NCBI GenBank assembly: GCA_964627995.1
Contig: CAZVLN010000001.1
Span: 129,653-193,652, forward strand
DNA length: 64,000 bases
Source: JAWLFI01 sp964627995
GTDB lineage: Bacteria > Bacteroidota > Bacteroidia > Chitinophagales > Saprospiraceae
Reading direction: 5' to 3'
Shown here in pieces: positions 34,702-42,724 of the stretch (the stretch's first letter is position 1; each line of letters begins with the position of its first letter). The notes under the pieces were generated by a model, which was given only the letters and a program-made list of their open reading frames with translations, had not been told where the DNA came from and searched no databases. Made by a program: the position numbers and the translations under genes.

Positions 34702-35448
34702 ATGAAAAAATCACTTAGAAATGGAATCGTACTTTTTGCCGGTATCGGCATACTCGCAGCTTGTAACGTCGAAGTACAGGAAGAACAAACCACTGAAACA
34801 GAAAAACCGGAAATCGAGGGCGTAGTTGAGGATGTTTTAACCCAGGAAGAACAAGATGCTCTAACCCCCGATATGGTCATACAATCCTTCAAAGAAGGAA
34901 ATGAGCGTTTCATGCGCAATGACCTAACCGCTCGTAACCATTCCGAACAGGTTCGCAAAAGCACCAATTCACAGTTTCCAAAGGCAATTGTCCTTTCTTG
35001 CGTTGACAGTAGAGTCCCGGTTGAAGATGTCTTTGACAGAGGAATTGGCGACATCTTTGTGGCCCGAGTTGCCGGAAATTTTGTCAATGAAGACATCCTG
35101 GGTAGTATGGAGTTTGCATGTAAAGTATCCGGTTCTAAATTGATCCTGGTTATGGGGCATGAACATTGTGGAGCGGTAAAAGCCGCTGTAGATGATGTAA
35201 AACTGGGTAATATTACTCCTATGCTTTCCAAAATCAAACCTGCAGTGGCATCTGTTGAATATGAAGGCGAAAGAAGCTCAACTAACCCCGAGTTTGTGCA
35301 CAAGGTTTGTGAACGCAATGTGGAAAACACAATGGAAAACATCCGAATCAACAGTCCGATCTTAAAGGAAATGGAAGACAACGGAGAAATTAAAATAATT
35401 GGCGCCATTTACGATATGGATTCGGGAGAGGTTGTTTTCCTGGATTAA
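34702..35448 (+). CDS. Lipoprotein beta-carbonic anhydrase
   Basis: 248 residues. The N-terminus is a lipoprotein signal (GIGILAAC, Cys21), followed by an acidic linker (22-55). The beta-class carbonic anhydrase core shows the zinc ligands Cys100 (VLSCVDSRVP, with the Asp102/Arg104 dyad) and His153/Cys156 (MGHEHCGAVKAA). It should interconvert CO2 and bicarbonate from an anchored position outside the cytoplasm. Most beta-class enzymes are cytoplasmic, so the lipid anchor is notable. It is paired with the upstream DUF2490 gene. A 239-codon frame on the opposite strand is a shadow. Confidence 0.92.
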   Translation: MKKSLRNGIVLFAGIGILAACNVEVQEEQTTETEKPEIEGVVEDVLTQEEQDALTPDMVIQSFKEGNERFMRNDLTARNHSEQVRKSTNSQFPKAIVLSCVDSRVPVEDVFDRGIGDIFVARVAGNFVNEDILGSMEFACKVSGSKLILVMGHEHCGAVKAAVDDVKLGNITPMLSKIKPAVASVEYEGERSSTNPEFVHKVCERNVENTMENIRINSPILKEMEDNGEIKIIGAIYDMDSGEVVFLD

Positions 35449-35760
35449 AATTGCATTAACATACCTATTACTTTAACAGCAGGCAGCTTGCGTTAGCAGC
35501 GCTTGCTAAGCATTAAGTTGAGATCGCCTATGGCATACTTTGGTATTTACTAAAAGTTGGTGGCACCGGCAGCAATCATTGGTCCTTGAAAACTCAGGGT
35601 ATCAACCATAGGCGATGTCTCAGCTTCGATAGAATTGATTTTGGTGGTTAAATGGAGTTGTCTGAATTAACTGATAGTCCCCCCTCTAATAATGCCTTTG
35701 TATCTTTACTGCACTCCGAAGAAAAGTTCAGCTTGATGATAGGGTTTCAAAATCTAGGCC
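35449..35760. other. Intergenic DNA with an 11-bp inverted repeat
   Basis: ATCGCCTATGG (35523-35533) is mirrored by CCATAGGCGAT (35606-35616), about 72 bp apart; the match extends imperfectly into TGAG/CTCA. No gene or T-run seen, so its role is unclear. Confidence 0.4.
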
Positions 35761-36822
35761 ATGGTAAACATAACGTACCTCACAATATTTCTTTTTTCTG
35801 TTCTTTTGCACTCTTGCAATAGTTCAGCCCCAACCACAGAGTCAGAAAGTGGGACTGTAGAACCTGATGAGCGTAACAAAAATGATTTGTACTTCCACTC
35901 GCCCCATTCGGATTATTCCGATCAGATAAGCCAGGTCGTAAGATCGGTATTGCAGGATAGTAAAGGCAATTTTTGGTTTGGAACTCAAGGAGGAGCTTTT
36001 AAACTTGTGGGAGATTCACTGCTCCATATCAATAGCATTAAAAGTGAAACGGGGAAAGGCGTTACGATAAAAGACATCGCTGAAGGTAAAGAGGGAGAAA
36101 TATGGTTTGCGCATACCGAAGGTATCAGCAGTATTGACGGAGAGTTAGTGGCAAATTACTATGAGTCAGATGGTTTGGTAAGCGGTGATGCTTGGAGCAT
36201 AGAGGCGGATTCGAAGGGGAATATATGGGTGGGGACTATTGACGGAGTCAGTGTTTTTGATGGCAAGGAATTCACTGATTTCGAATTGCCTGAAGGAAAG
36301 CTTGACACCACAAGAGGGGTGTCAAGCACTAAAATAGTTCATTCGATCCTGGAGGATAGTAAAGGAACAATGTGGTTTAGCACCAATGCAGGCCTCATCT
36401 CTTTTGCCAACAACCGCCTTACAAATGTATCAGAGCCTCTTGGAATTCAAACTCCTTTCGTCAACGAAATAATAGAAAACAGCAAAGGAGAGTTTTGGAT
36501 TTCAACAAAAAAACATTTATTTCATCTCAGTGGAGATACACTCGAAAATGTTACGGAGGGTAAGTTGACTGTGGAAAAGGGAGCAGGCAGCATAGCGGAG
36601 GATAAAAAAGGGAATATATGGTTTGTTTTTAATCAACATTACTTATATACATATGATGGGAAAAACCTAACTGAATATCAGAAATCAGCAGAAAATAAGG
36701 GACCTGTGATTTATGACATGTACAAAGACCAAGCTGGCAGACTTTGGCTTTTTGGCTTTGGTGGCGCTTATCGATTGGAAGAGGGAGAATTTGTTAATGT
36801 CACTAAAGATGGGCCTTGGTAG
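35761..36822 (+). CDS. Stand-alone two-component-regulator-type beta-propeller lipoprotein
   Basis: 353 residues. A lipoprotein signal (LFSVLLHSC, Cys at about 19) and a Ser/Thr/Glu linker precede a propeller built from repeated Reg_prop-like blades: VLQDSKGNFWFGTQGGAFKL, EGKEGEIWFAHTEGI, EADSKGNIWVGTIDGVSVF, ILEDSKGTMWFSTNAGL, IIENSKGEFWISTKKHL, AEDKKGNIWFVFNQ and YKDQAGRLWLFGFGGAY. In Bacteroidota such blades usually form the sensor of hybrid two-component systems; here no kinase part follows. Probably a surface or periplasmic binding protein, ligand unknown. Confidence 0.88.
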   Translation: MVNITYLTIFLFSVLLHSCNSSAPTTESESGTVEPDERNKNDLYFHSPHSDYSDQISQVVRSVLQDSKGNFWFGTQGGAFKLVGDSLLHINSIKSETGKGVTIKDIAEGKEGEIWFAHTEGISSIDGELVANYYESDGLVSGDAWSIEADSKGNIWVGTIDGVSVFDGKEFTDFELPEGKLDTTRGVSSTKIVHSILEDSKGTMWFSTNAGLISFANNRLTNVSEPLGIQTPFVNEIIENSKGEFWISTKKHLFHLSGDTLENVTEGKLTVEKGAGSIAEDKKGNIWFVFNQHYLYTYDGKNLTEYQKSAENKGPVIYDMYKDQAGRLWLFGFGGAYRLEEGEFVNVTKDGPW

Positions 36823-36885
36823 TAGAATACGAGCATAGAGTTTTACCTATGAAAGACTACTGCAGTGAAATGAAACAGGATTAAA

Positions 36886-38040
36886 ATGTCAACTATGGAT
36901 ACAATTTTACTTGTTCTGTTATCACTATTGGGATGGGTAAGCTCATCGTGCGCAATGGACGTAGATTCTATATCGCCCGAGATGCGTTCATTTTGTAAAG
37001 AAATTGGGCTGGAGCATTCGATTATTGGGCTCGGTGAATCCACACATGGAACAAAAGAGTTCACCCTGGTTCGATCTGAAATCGTAAAAGAGCTCGTTTT
37101 AAAATATGATTTCAGGGTGTTTATTCTGGAAGCTGAATACATACCGTGCTCTAAAATTAATACCTATGTGAAAACAGGTAAAGGAAATCCGGTAGAGCTA
37201 CTACAGGATGTTTTACTTTGGCCGTGGATTCATAAAGACTTTATTGAATTGCTTCATTGGCTCAAAGACTACAACAAAGAAAACCCATTAGATCAGGTTT
37301 CCTTTTTTGGTATGGACTCTCAACTCAGTAAACTATATGCTACAAAAGACTCCATTCGCACTTACTATCCGGTAAAAGGAACACCAATTATTAAAATTGT
37401 TGAAAGCGACGACAAGCCCAAACAGAAAATAAAAAGGCTTAGAGTACTTTCACAACAGATCCTGAATCAATCCAATGAAATAGATCTGAGATTACATTAT
37501 TATATCTGCTGCCGCATCAACCGACTGGCCAATTCTTCATATCGGAACTTAAGTGCCAGAGATAAAAACATGGCCAATTTCATCAGCTTAATTCACGAAA
37601 AGTATGGGAAAAAATTAATCATTTGGTCTCATAACGGGCATATTTCCAAGAAAAAATCCTCTTTATTTGGCAAAACTCCGGCTGGCTCTCACCTTTCACG
37701 AAAATTTAAAGACGAGTATGCCTCTATTGCTCTTGATGTTAAATCGGGGAGTTTTAATGCAATTTCTTATGACAGTATTGACCGAAATGAGCTGAAAGTT
37801 TTTCGGCTCAAGCCTATTGAAAATACACTGTCCATGGGAATCGACCATTCTGATGAGCGTACGGTAGTCGTAGATTGCTCTACACTGAAGCGCAAAACAT
37901 ACATCAATGCCATCGGTGCCATTTACGTTGCGGATCCTCAGGAGGGAGATGCGTTTACTACAAAAATTAAAAAGGACAAGCAATTTGATTATATCCTAAG
38001 TCTACCTCGGTCTACTCCTACGGAATTACTATCCAAGTAG
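36886..38040 (+). CDS. Erythromycin esterase-like protein
   Basis: 384 residues with an N-terminal signal-like stretch (LLVLLSLLGWVSSSCA, which could serve as a lipobox). The erythromycin-esterase family core is clear: IIGLGESTHGTKEFTLVRSEIVKELV, FILEAEYIPCSKINTYV, LLHWLKDYN and VSFFGMDSQ, with a later ILWSHNGHIS-type block (LIIWSHNGHISKKKSSLFG). The family hydrolyses macrolide lactones in resistance genes, but most environmental members have unknown substrates. No resistance claim can be made. It lies 63 bp after the propeller lipoprotein. Confidence 0.87.
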   Translation: MSTMDTILLVLLSLLGWVSSSCAMDVDSISPEMRSFCKEIGLEHSIIGLGESTHGTKEFTLVRSEIVKELVLKYDFRVFILEAEYIPCSKINTYVKTGKGNPVELLQDVLLWPWIHKDFIELLHWLKDYNKENPLDQVSFFGMDSQLSKLYATKDSIRTYYPVKGTPIIKIVESDDKPKQKIKRLRVLSQQILNQSNEIDLRLHYYICCRINRLANSSYRNLSARDKNMANFISLIHEKYGKKLIIWSHNGHISKKKSSLFGKTPAGSHLSRKFKDEYASIALDVKSGSFNAISYDSIDRNELKVFRLKPIENTLSMGIDHSDERTVVVDCSTLKRKTYINAIGAIYVADPQEGDAFTTKIKKDKQFDYILSLPRSTPTELLSK

Positions 38041-38133
38041 ATACGAATCCCTAATTTTAGAGGATAAATTTGGAAATAAAACTTAAATTCGGATTAAGAC
38101 ATAATACATTTCTCCAATGATCTAAAATGATAA

Positions 38134-38649
38134 ATGGAATTCAGGTTTTTTGAAACAGATAGACTTATTATTCGACCCACTCAAATAGAAGATGCGTGCT
38201 TTTTGCTCGAACTTTTAAACACAAAAAAGTGGATTGAATATATCGGTGACAGAAAGGTGAAAAATAAAGAAGCAGCAGAGGAGTACATAAAAAATAAGAT
38301 GTTGCCTCAACTAAAAAGGCTTGGCTTTTCCAATTATACTATTATTGAAAAAGAAGGCCAGAATAAAATTGGAACAGTTGGACTGTTCGATCGGGAAGGA
38401 TTGGGAGAAATTGATATTGGGTTTGCTCTACTCCCTACTTACGAGAAAAAAGGATTTGCTTTTGAAGCATCCCACGTAATAAAAGAAGCGGCATTTAATG
38501 AATTTGGAACCAAGGCGCTTTTTGCCCTTACCAGTGAAAATAATTTATCGTCACAAACTTTATTGAAAAAACTTGGACTTAAAGAAATAGGAACTAAAAA
38601 ACTATCGGATAGTAGTGAAGAACTACTTTTATACCGAATTGAAAAATAA
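38134..38649 (+). CDS. GNAT family N-acetyltransferase (RimJ/RimL-like)
   Basis: 171 residues of the RimJ-type GNAT fold: the opening FRFFETDRLIIRPTQIEDACFLLELLN, the beta-bulge and CoA region around IDIGFALLPTYEKKGFAFEASHVIKEAAF, and the closing NNLSSQTLLKKLGLKEIG. Acyl acceptor unknown: ribosomal proteins, amines and drugs are all used by relatives. No operon partner. Confidence 0.88.
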   Translation: MEFRFFETDRLIIRPTQIEDACFLLELLNTKKWIEYIGDRKVKNKEAAEEYIKNKMLPQLKRLGFSNYTIIEKEGQNKIGTVGLFDREGLGEIDIGFALLPTYEKKGFAFEASHVIKEAAFNEFGTKALFALTSENNLSSQTLLKKLGLKEIGTKKLSDSSEELLLYRIEK

Positions 38650-38809
38650 CAATTGCGTAAAAATACTAGAAGTGCAATAGCGAGACCACCGGAAAATATG
38701 AACCGGACCATAAATTAAGTCTCGTGTCGAGGACAGCAAATAGCTTTTGAACCCGCCCTACATCTTCGCGTACATCTTGTACATTATTGAAAATCAAAGC
38801 AAATAGGAT

Positions 38810-39244
38810 ATGTTGAAAAGAATATTTTTGGTTTTAATTGTCGGATTAACAACCTTAGTGGGTTAAAATGCACAAGCTATAAATTCGGAGGGCGTCCTCT
38901 GTGGTTATAGATTCACACAAGATGGAGAAAAAATGAAGCTCCGCGACTTAGCGAAAACCATGAAGTCCAACGAGACAGCGTATAGGTTGATACAACATGC
39001 GCGGTCCCGAAATAGAAGTATTAACGTGATTGGATTTATAGGGGGTGGACTTATAGGCTGACCTGTAGGAGTCTATTTAAGCGGTGGGGAACCCAATTGG
39101 ACCTTAGCGGGCGTAGGACTAGCATTGGCCTTTGTTTCTATCTCAATGTCATCAACTGCCAGTAAAAAAGCTAAACAAGCAGTAGATATATATAATGACT
39201 CACTGGATGAAACCTCATTTCATCCAAGGAAACCCACTTTTTGA
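38810..39244 (+). pseudogene. Broken gene for a small exported glycine-rich membrane protein (two in-frame stops)
   Basis: One continuous frame of 144 codons encodes a signal peptide (MLKRIFLVLIVGLTTLVG), then TAA at 38864-38866, then NAQAINSEG and a cytosolic-like stretch, then ...GFIGGGLIG, TGA at 39059-39061, and PVGVYLSGGEPNWTLAGVGLALAFVSISMSSTASKKAKQAVDIYN to a final TGA. The residues on both sides of each stop clearly belong together, so single-base changes (CAA to TAA, TGG to TGA) would explain both. The intact relative is a common Bacteroidota protein of unknown role with a glycine-rich membrane hairpin, as I recall it. Expression is unlikely. Confidence 0.8.
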
Positions 39245-39643
39245 TTTTATCGCCGGCGGAAACCGAGTCGGATTTTTAGTGACTTTTTAAAATGTACATC
39301 ATAATCCACAATTACTAGATCGGTGCAGGAGAGTCTATAGCAAGGAAAGTATTCGAAAACTTATAAAGTTGAGTTCATAAATTAACCTAATTGGCGTTTG
39401 TGTCCTAAGCACCTATTCCTTTGAATTGGCGATAGATGATACGAAGGCTCACAATCTGGCCGATTAGTAAGACCAACAACTGTAAAGTAAATAGAACCGT
39501 CTCAAAACGCCGCAAAACATCCAGGGATACATTGGCATAATAACGAACCAAAAGTTTTTCCAGGAATATTCATAAGCCCTCTTGTGGAACCTTCCATAGA
39601 TTTCTAATTCTGTGGTTTCACCTTCAGGTCGCCCGATATCCCC
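39245..39643. other. Decayed intergenic DNA
   Basis: No intact gene. One minus-strand open stretch (39405-39569) is described separately. The rest has frequent stops in all frames. Confidence 0.4.
39405..39569 (-). pseudogene. Possible C-terminal remnant of a membrane protein
   Basis: A stop-to-stop frame of 54 codons without a plausible start reads like protein: IFLEKLLVRYYANVSLDV, then a hydrophobic helix (VLFTLQLLVLLIGQIVSL) and a basic end. An upstream in-frame TGA cuts it off. No family recognised; it may be chance. Confidence 0.25.
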
Positions 39644-39765
39644 GCGTAAGGGGTGGTAGGGGCCGAGAGCGAAGCGAGCGGGTCCAGAGGATCGCCAACG
39701 GCGATCTGGAGGACGGAACCCCCGGACGACCCGGTCCCGTTTCGGAAACGAAACGGGATACGCCC
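39644..39765 (-). repeat. GC-rich double-hairpin intergenic repeat, copy C
   Basis: Read on the minus strand it opens GGGCGTA, with hairpin 1 TCCCGTTTCG and its complement around a 4-nt loop (39735-39758). It continues with CCGGGTCGTCCGG, an inner hairpin GATCGCC-AAC-GGCGATC (39690-39706), and closes CCTACCACCCCTTACGC (39660-39644). Same order and end motifs as copies A and D, in the opposite orientation. It lies between the decayed region and the 3' end of the next minus-strand gene. Confidence 0.7.
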
Positions 39766-39802
39766 TAAAAATAAATAGTAATATTCTTGCTAAAAGAAAG
39801 CT

Positions 39803-41191
39803 CTAATCCTTCTTGCGCTTCTTACGCTTCGTCTTAAAGAAATTCTTCAGCTCTTTTTCTGTCATCCAGTCGAGATCAAGGAACATGCGCATGATGAACT
39901 TCTTGAAATCCTGATAATCCCGGCCTCGCTTATCGGTATACACTTTGTTGAATGAGCGGGCATAATCGAGCGTGAAATGCTTGACAGCCTGAGAGAACTT
40001 CTCATTCTGGAAAATATTGATATAGCTAATGAAAATAGGATAGGTATCCATGAATTCACGGAAATCCTCGGGCTCAAAACCATCGACTACAGACTTGAAA
40101 TACTTCAAGATCACAAGCCGAAGGCATTCATTAATTGTAGACAATCCGTCATGAGCGTAGAAAAATTCGCGTACCGTGTTCTGGGTCTCCTCACTGGTAT
40201 ATCCCTTCTCGTGAATGATATCCGTCATGTTATAGTACATGCTCAAGTCATCATCTATCGATTTATCTAGTAGACTAGAAACTCTTTGGTCGCATTCTGC
40301 TGTTACGGGGAGTCTGCTGTCCAATAATTCGCGTAGGAATTCAAAATAATTCTTATTAAACCCTTCGACATCCTTGCGCTCAATATTTAGTCGCTTTTTG
40401 AGCACACCGCTGGATTTGTCAGAGAGGTCCAAATAGTTAATAAACAAGCCAAAGAGATAAATGTATTCGAGGCTACCGGGTAAATCGTCCTTTCTCACGA
40501 AATCAACGATATATGATTCTAAAGAGGAATTATCGTTTTCGCGTAATATGCGCTCGACAATGAATTTCTTCAATTGTGGATAATATAACTTCAATTCCGT
40601 CTTCGTGTCTGGAAATTCCGCTGTATAGAAGTTCAAGCTTGAAAATTGACGCGCATAGTTGTGGTAGAGTGCTTTTCTCGCATCCAAATCTCTATATTGA
40701 CGCTGTCGTTGCTGTTCTAAAAAGCTATTTACTCGTTTTAACTTGATTGACTGTACAATATTTGTCACCCAGATATCTGAGCTGAGTGCAAAGCCGAGCT
40801 GCACACCTTGACCGATTCTATTCTTAACGACATCAAAGTTTGCCGATTGACAAATTTGCATAAGCACCATCTTAAAGTGCGATTGGGGTTCTATAAAGAG
40901 GTAATCATCATTGACGACAGCTCGTAATATGGTAAAGCCTAGAATTCTTGGGGTATATAAGGTCTCAAGAGAGTCATCCAGTAAGCGCTTTTCTAAGTCG
41001 ATCAGTTGCATGGGGTGTTTGTTAGCAACTTCCTGATATAAGGCTTCGATTTGGGGTTCAAACTTTAAAGAGAGTTCGCGGTATGAACTTTCCTCTTCGT
41101 CATCGAGGTATTGATTGAGCTCTTCCGACTGTTGAACTAATTCAACGATCGCATCTAATTCCTGGATATACTTTGGGTCTAATGCTTCCAT
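39803..41191 (-). CDS. Uncharacterised 462-residue alpha-helical protein
   Basis: I do not recognise the family. The protein is soluble, without signal or membrane helix, rich in Leu/Glu/Lys/Tyr and predicted almost wholly helical. It has an acidic N-terminal third (LNQYLDDEEESSYRELSLKFEPQ) and a strongly basic C-tail (FFKTKRKKRKKD) that could bind nucleic acid or the ribosome. Two recurring segments, FILREL/FLREL-type Leu-rich helices, hint at a repeat solenoid. The gene follows rpsP on the same strand, separated by an inverted repeat, in the place where rimM often stands. Coding character is convincing. Confidence 0.8.
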   Translation of the reverse strand: MEALDPKYIQELDAIVELVQQSEELNQYLDDEEESSYRELSLKFEPQIEALYQEVANKHPMQLIDLEKRLLDDSLETLYTPRILGFTILRAVVNDDYLFIEPQSHFKMVLMQICQSANFDVVKNRIGQGVQLGFALSSDIWVTNIVQSIKLKRVNSFLEQQRQRQYRDLDARKALYHNYARQFSSLNFYTAEFPDTKTELKLYYPQLKKFIVERILRENDNSSLESYIVDFVRKDDLPGSLEYIYLFGLFINYLDLSDKSSGVLKKRLNIERKDVEGFNKNYFEFLRELLDSRLPVTAECDQRVSSLLDKSIDDDLSMYYNMTDIIHEKGYTSEETQNTVREFFYAHDGLSTINECLRLVILKYFKSVVDGFEPEDFREFMDTYPIFISYINIFQNEKFSQAVKHFTLDYARSFNKVYTDKRGRDYQDFKKFIMRMFLDLDWMTEKELKNFFKTKRKKRKKD

Positions 41192-41214
41192 GATTACCTT
41201 TTGATTTTATACGA

Positions 41215-41252
41215 ATCAACCTGATAGGATTTTAAGGCCCTATCAGGTTGAT
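41215..41252 (-). terminator. Perfect 14-bp stem after rpsP
   Basis: ATCAACCTGATAGG (41215-41228), a 10-nt loop, and its complement (41239-41252). It lies about 50 bp after the rpsP stop and just before the next gene. There is no T-run after it on the minus strand, so attenuation, RNA processing or partial termination are all possible. Confidence 0.5.
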
Positions 41253-41301
41253 AAAAAATAAAAATGAGCAAGCGATTAAGACTTTGCCCATTGTGTAAAT
41301 A

Positions 41302-41739
41302 CTACTCTTCCTCTTGCACATCTACTTTTGGCGCTGTGCCAAACAAGCGTGCTCGGAGATTTTCTTTTTCTTGTGCGCTTTGTTCTTGGCGCGTTTTGAT
41401 CTGGCCTTCCTTCTTCTCAATGAATTCAGCATACATTTTTTCTGCTTTTTCTTCAGTCAGCGCACCTTTAGCTACACCTTTCATTAGGTGATTGCGGTAC
41501 AACACGCCTTTATAACGAAGAATCGCTCGGACAGTGTCCGAAGGCTGTGCTCCTTTTTGAATCCATTCTAAGGCTTTCTCGCGATCCAAGTCTATTTTGG
41601 CCGGTTTCGTCATTGGATTATACGTTCCAATTTTATCGATAAACTTACCGTCGCGAGATCTTCTTTGATCTGCAATTACAATGTGGTAAAAAGGCTGCTT
41701 TCGGCGCCCTTTTCTAGAAAGTCTCATTCTTACTGACAT
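41302..41739 (-). CDS. rpsP: Small ribosomal subunit protein bS16, C-terminally extended
   Basis: The first 80 residues are a standard bS16 (MRLSRKGRRKQPFYHIVIADQRRSRDGKFIDKIGTYNP, then EWIQKGAQPSDTVRAILRYKG). About 65 further residues form a charged helical tail (KKEGQIKTRQEQSAQEKENLRARLF), an extension I recall from Bacteroidota S16 proteins. It assembles early into the 30S subunit. The frequent partners rimM and trmD are not beside it. Confidence 0.97.
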   Translation of the reverse strand: MSVRMRLSRKGRRKQPFYHIVIADQRRSRDGKFIDKIGTYNPMTKPAKIDLDREKALEWIQKGAQPSDTVRAILRYKGVLYRNHLMKGVAKGALTEEKAEKMYAEFIEKKEGQIKTRQEQSAQEKENLRARLFGTAPKVDVQEEE

Positions 41740-41809
41740 GCGAATATTTGTTTTGTTATATAATACCCCTCTACTCAGTCACAGCTGACGTCAGAGGTTT
41801 TCGCGTTCG

Positions 41810-41817
41810 CAAAGGTA
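41810..41817 (-). promoter_or_regulatory. Promoter -7 box of rpsP
   Basis: Minus strand TACCTTTG, a perfect TAnnTTTG followed by CG, 71 bp before the rpsP ATG; leader about 65 nt. About 14 bp upstream lies a perfect 16-bp palindrome with half-site AATTCTTA (41832-41847), covering the -33 region, where an operator would sit. Confidence 0.6.
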
Positions 41818-41847
41818 CGTAATTATTTTGAAATTCTTATAAGAATT

Positions 41848-42045
41848 ATGATAAGCAAGTGGAGAACTTATTCCAAAAGCTGCAATTCGTTCGATTCGCC
41901 TCACTCTCTAATCTTTTTCTTTCAAAGTAATGGTATAGTCTGGTTTACTATTTTACTGATATTCCCCCCAAAATAAAGCTTCGTATCCATTTTCTGTGAT
42001 CCAATGCAGGGCTAATCGACTTGGACGTAAATCAAAGAAAAGCAG
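41848..42045. other. Intergenic DNA between rpe and the rpsP promoter
   Basis: No gene, strong hairpin or repeat recognised in this stretch. Confidence 0.4.
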
Positions 42046-42714
42046 CTACATCTTGTTCTCGCTTATGGCTTTCATTCGGTGAATAGTGTCTGAGGGGGAT
42101 TCTGAGGAGAATATCGCACTTCCAGCCACTAATGCATCTGCTCCTGCCTGAAGAATTTTTTCCGCATTATGCAGGCCAACACCTCCGTCTACTTCGACAG
42201 TGACCGATAGGTTTCGGACTGTTATTTCCTTTTTAAGTCGCTCTATTTTATCCAGCGTTCGATAAATAAATTTTTGCCCTCCGAAGCCGGGATTTACAGA
42301 CATGATAAGTACCAAATCAACATCCTCTAAAACATCAAAAAGCGACTCTACCGGCGTATGCGGATTGATAGCCACTCCGGCGCGAGCACCAAGTTCTTTA
42401 ATGTGTTGAATCGTGCGATGCAGATGGGTGCAGGCTTCCGCATGAACGGTGAGAATATCAGCTCCCGCATCTATAAAAGCCTCAACATACTTTTCAGGCT
42501 CTACTATCATCAGATGAGTATCGAGTGGAATTTCACAAACAGAGTTCACCGCTCGGATAATATCCATACCGTATGAAATATTAGGTACAAATCGACCGTC
42601 CATAACATCCAGATGCAGCCAATCAGCTTCAGATGCATTGATCATTTCCAACTCCTTACCCAGAGTTAAAAAATCAGCGGCTAAAAGTGAAGGAGAAATA
42701 ATATGCTTTGACAT
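42046..42714 (-). CDS. rpe: Ribulose-phosphate 3-epimerase
   Basis: Interconverts ribulose-5-phosphate and xylulose-5-phosphate in the pentose phosphate pathway. The 222-residue TIM barrel has ISPSLLAADFLTLGKELEM, WLHLDVMDGRFVPNISYG, THLMIVEPEKYVEAFIDAGAD, the VLIMSVNPGFGGQKFI signature and VEVDGGVGLHNA, with the metal/catalytic Asp and His residues in place. It lies 10 bp after the exonuclease gene and shares its transcript. Confidence 0.97.
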   Translation of the reverse strand: MSKHIISPSLLAADFLTLGKELEMINASEADWLHLDVMDGRFVPNISYGMDIIRAVNSVCEIPLDTHLMIVEPEKYVEAFIDAGADILTVHAEACTHLHRTIQHIKELGARAGVAINPHTPVESLFDVLEDVDLVLIMSVNPGFGGQKFIYRTLDKIERLKKEITVRNLSVTVEVDGGVGLHNAEKILQAGADALVAGSAIFSSESPSDTIHRMKAISENKM

Positions 42715-42724
42715 GAGTCTATTT

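Noticed and set aside
34689..35408. 239-codon frame opposite the carbonic anhydrase gene
   Set aside because: Ser/Thr/Leu-rich shadow composition, no motif, while the plus strand carries a lipobox and full zinc site.
36886..38040. Macrolide resistance gene
   Set aside because: Family membership is clear, but most environmental members have unknown substrates and there is no mobile or resistance context.
38810..39244. Selenocysteine or programmed readthrough at the internal TGA/TAA
   Set aside because: Two different stop codons and no obvious hairpin after the TGA; ordinary pseudogene decay is simpler.
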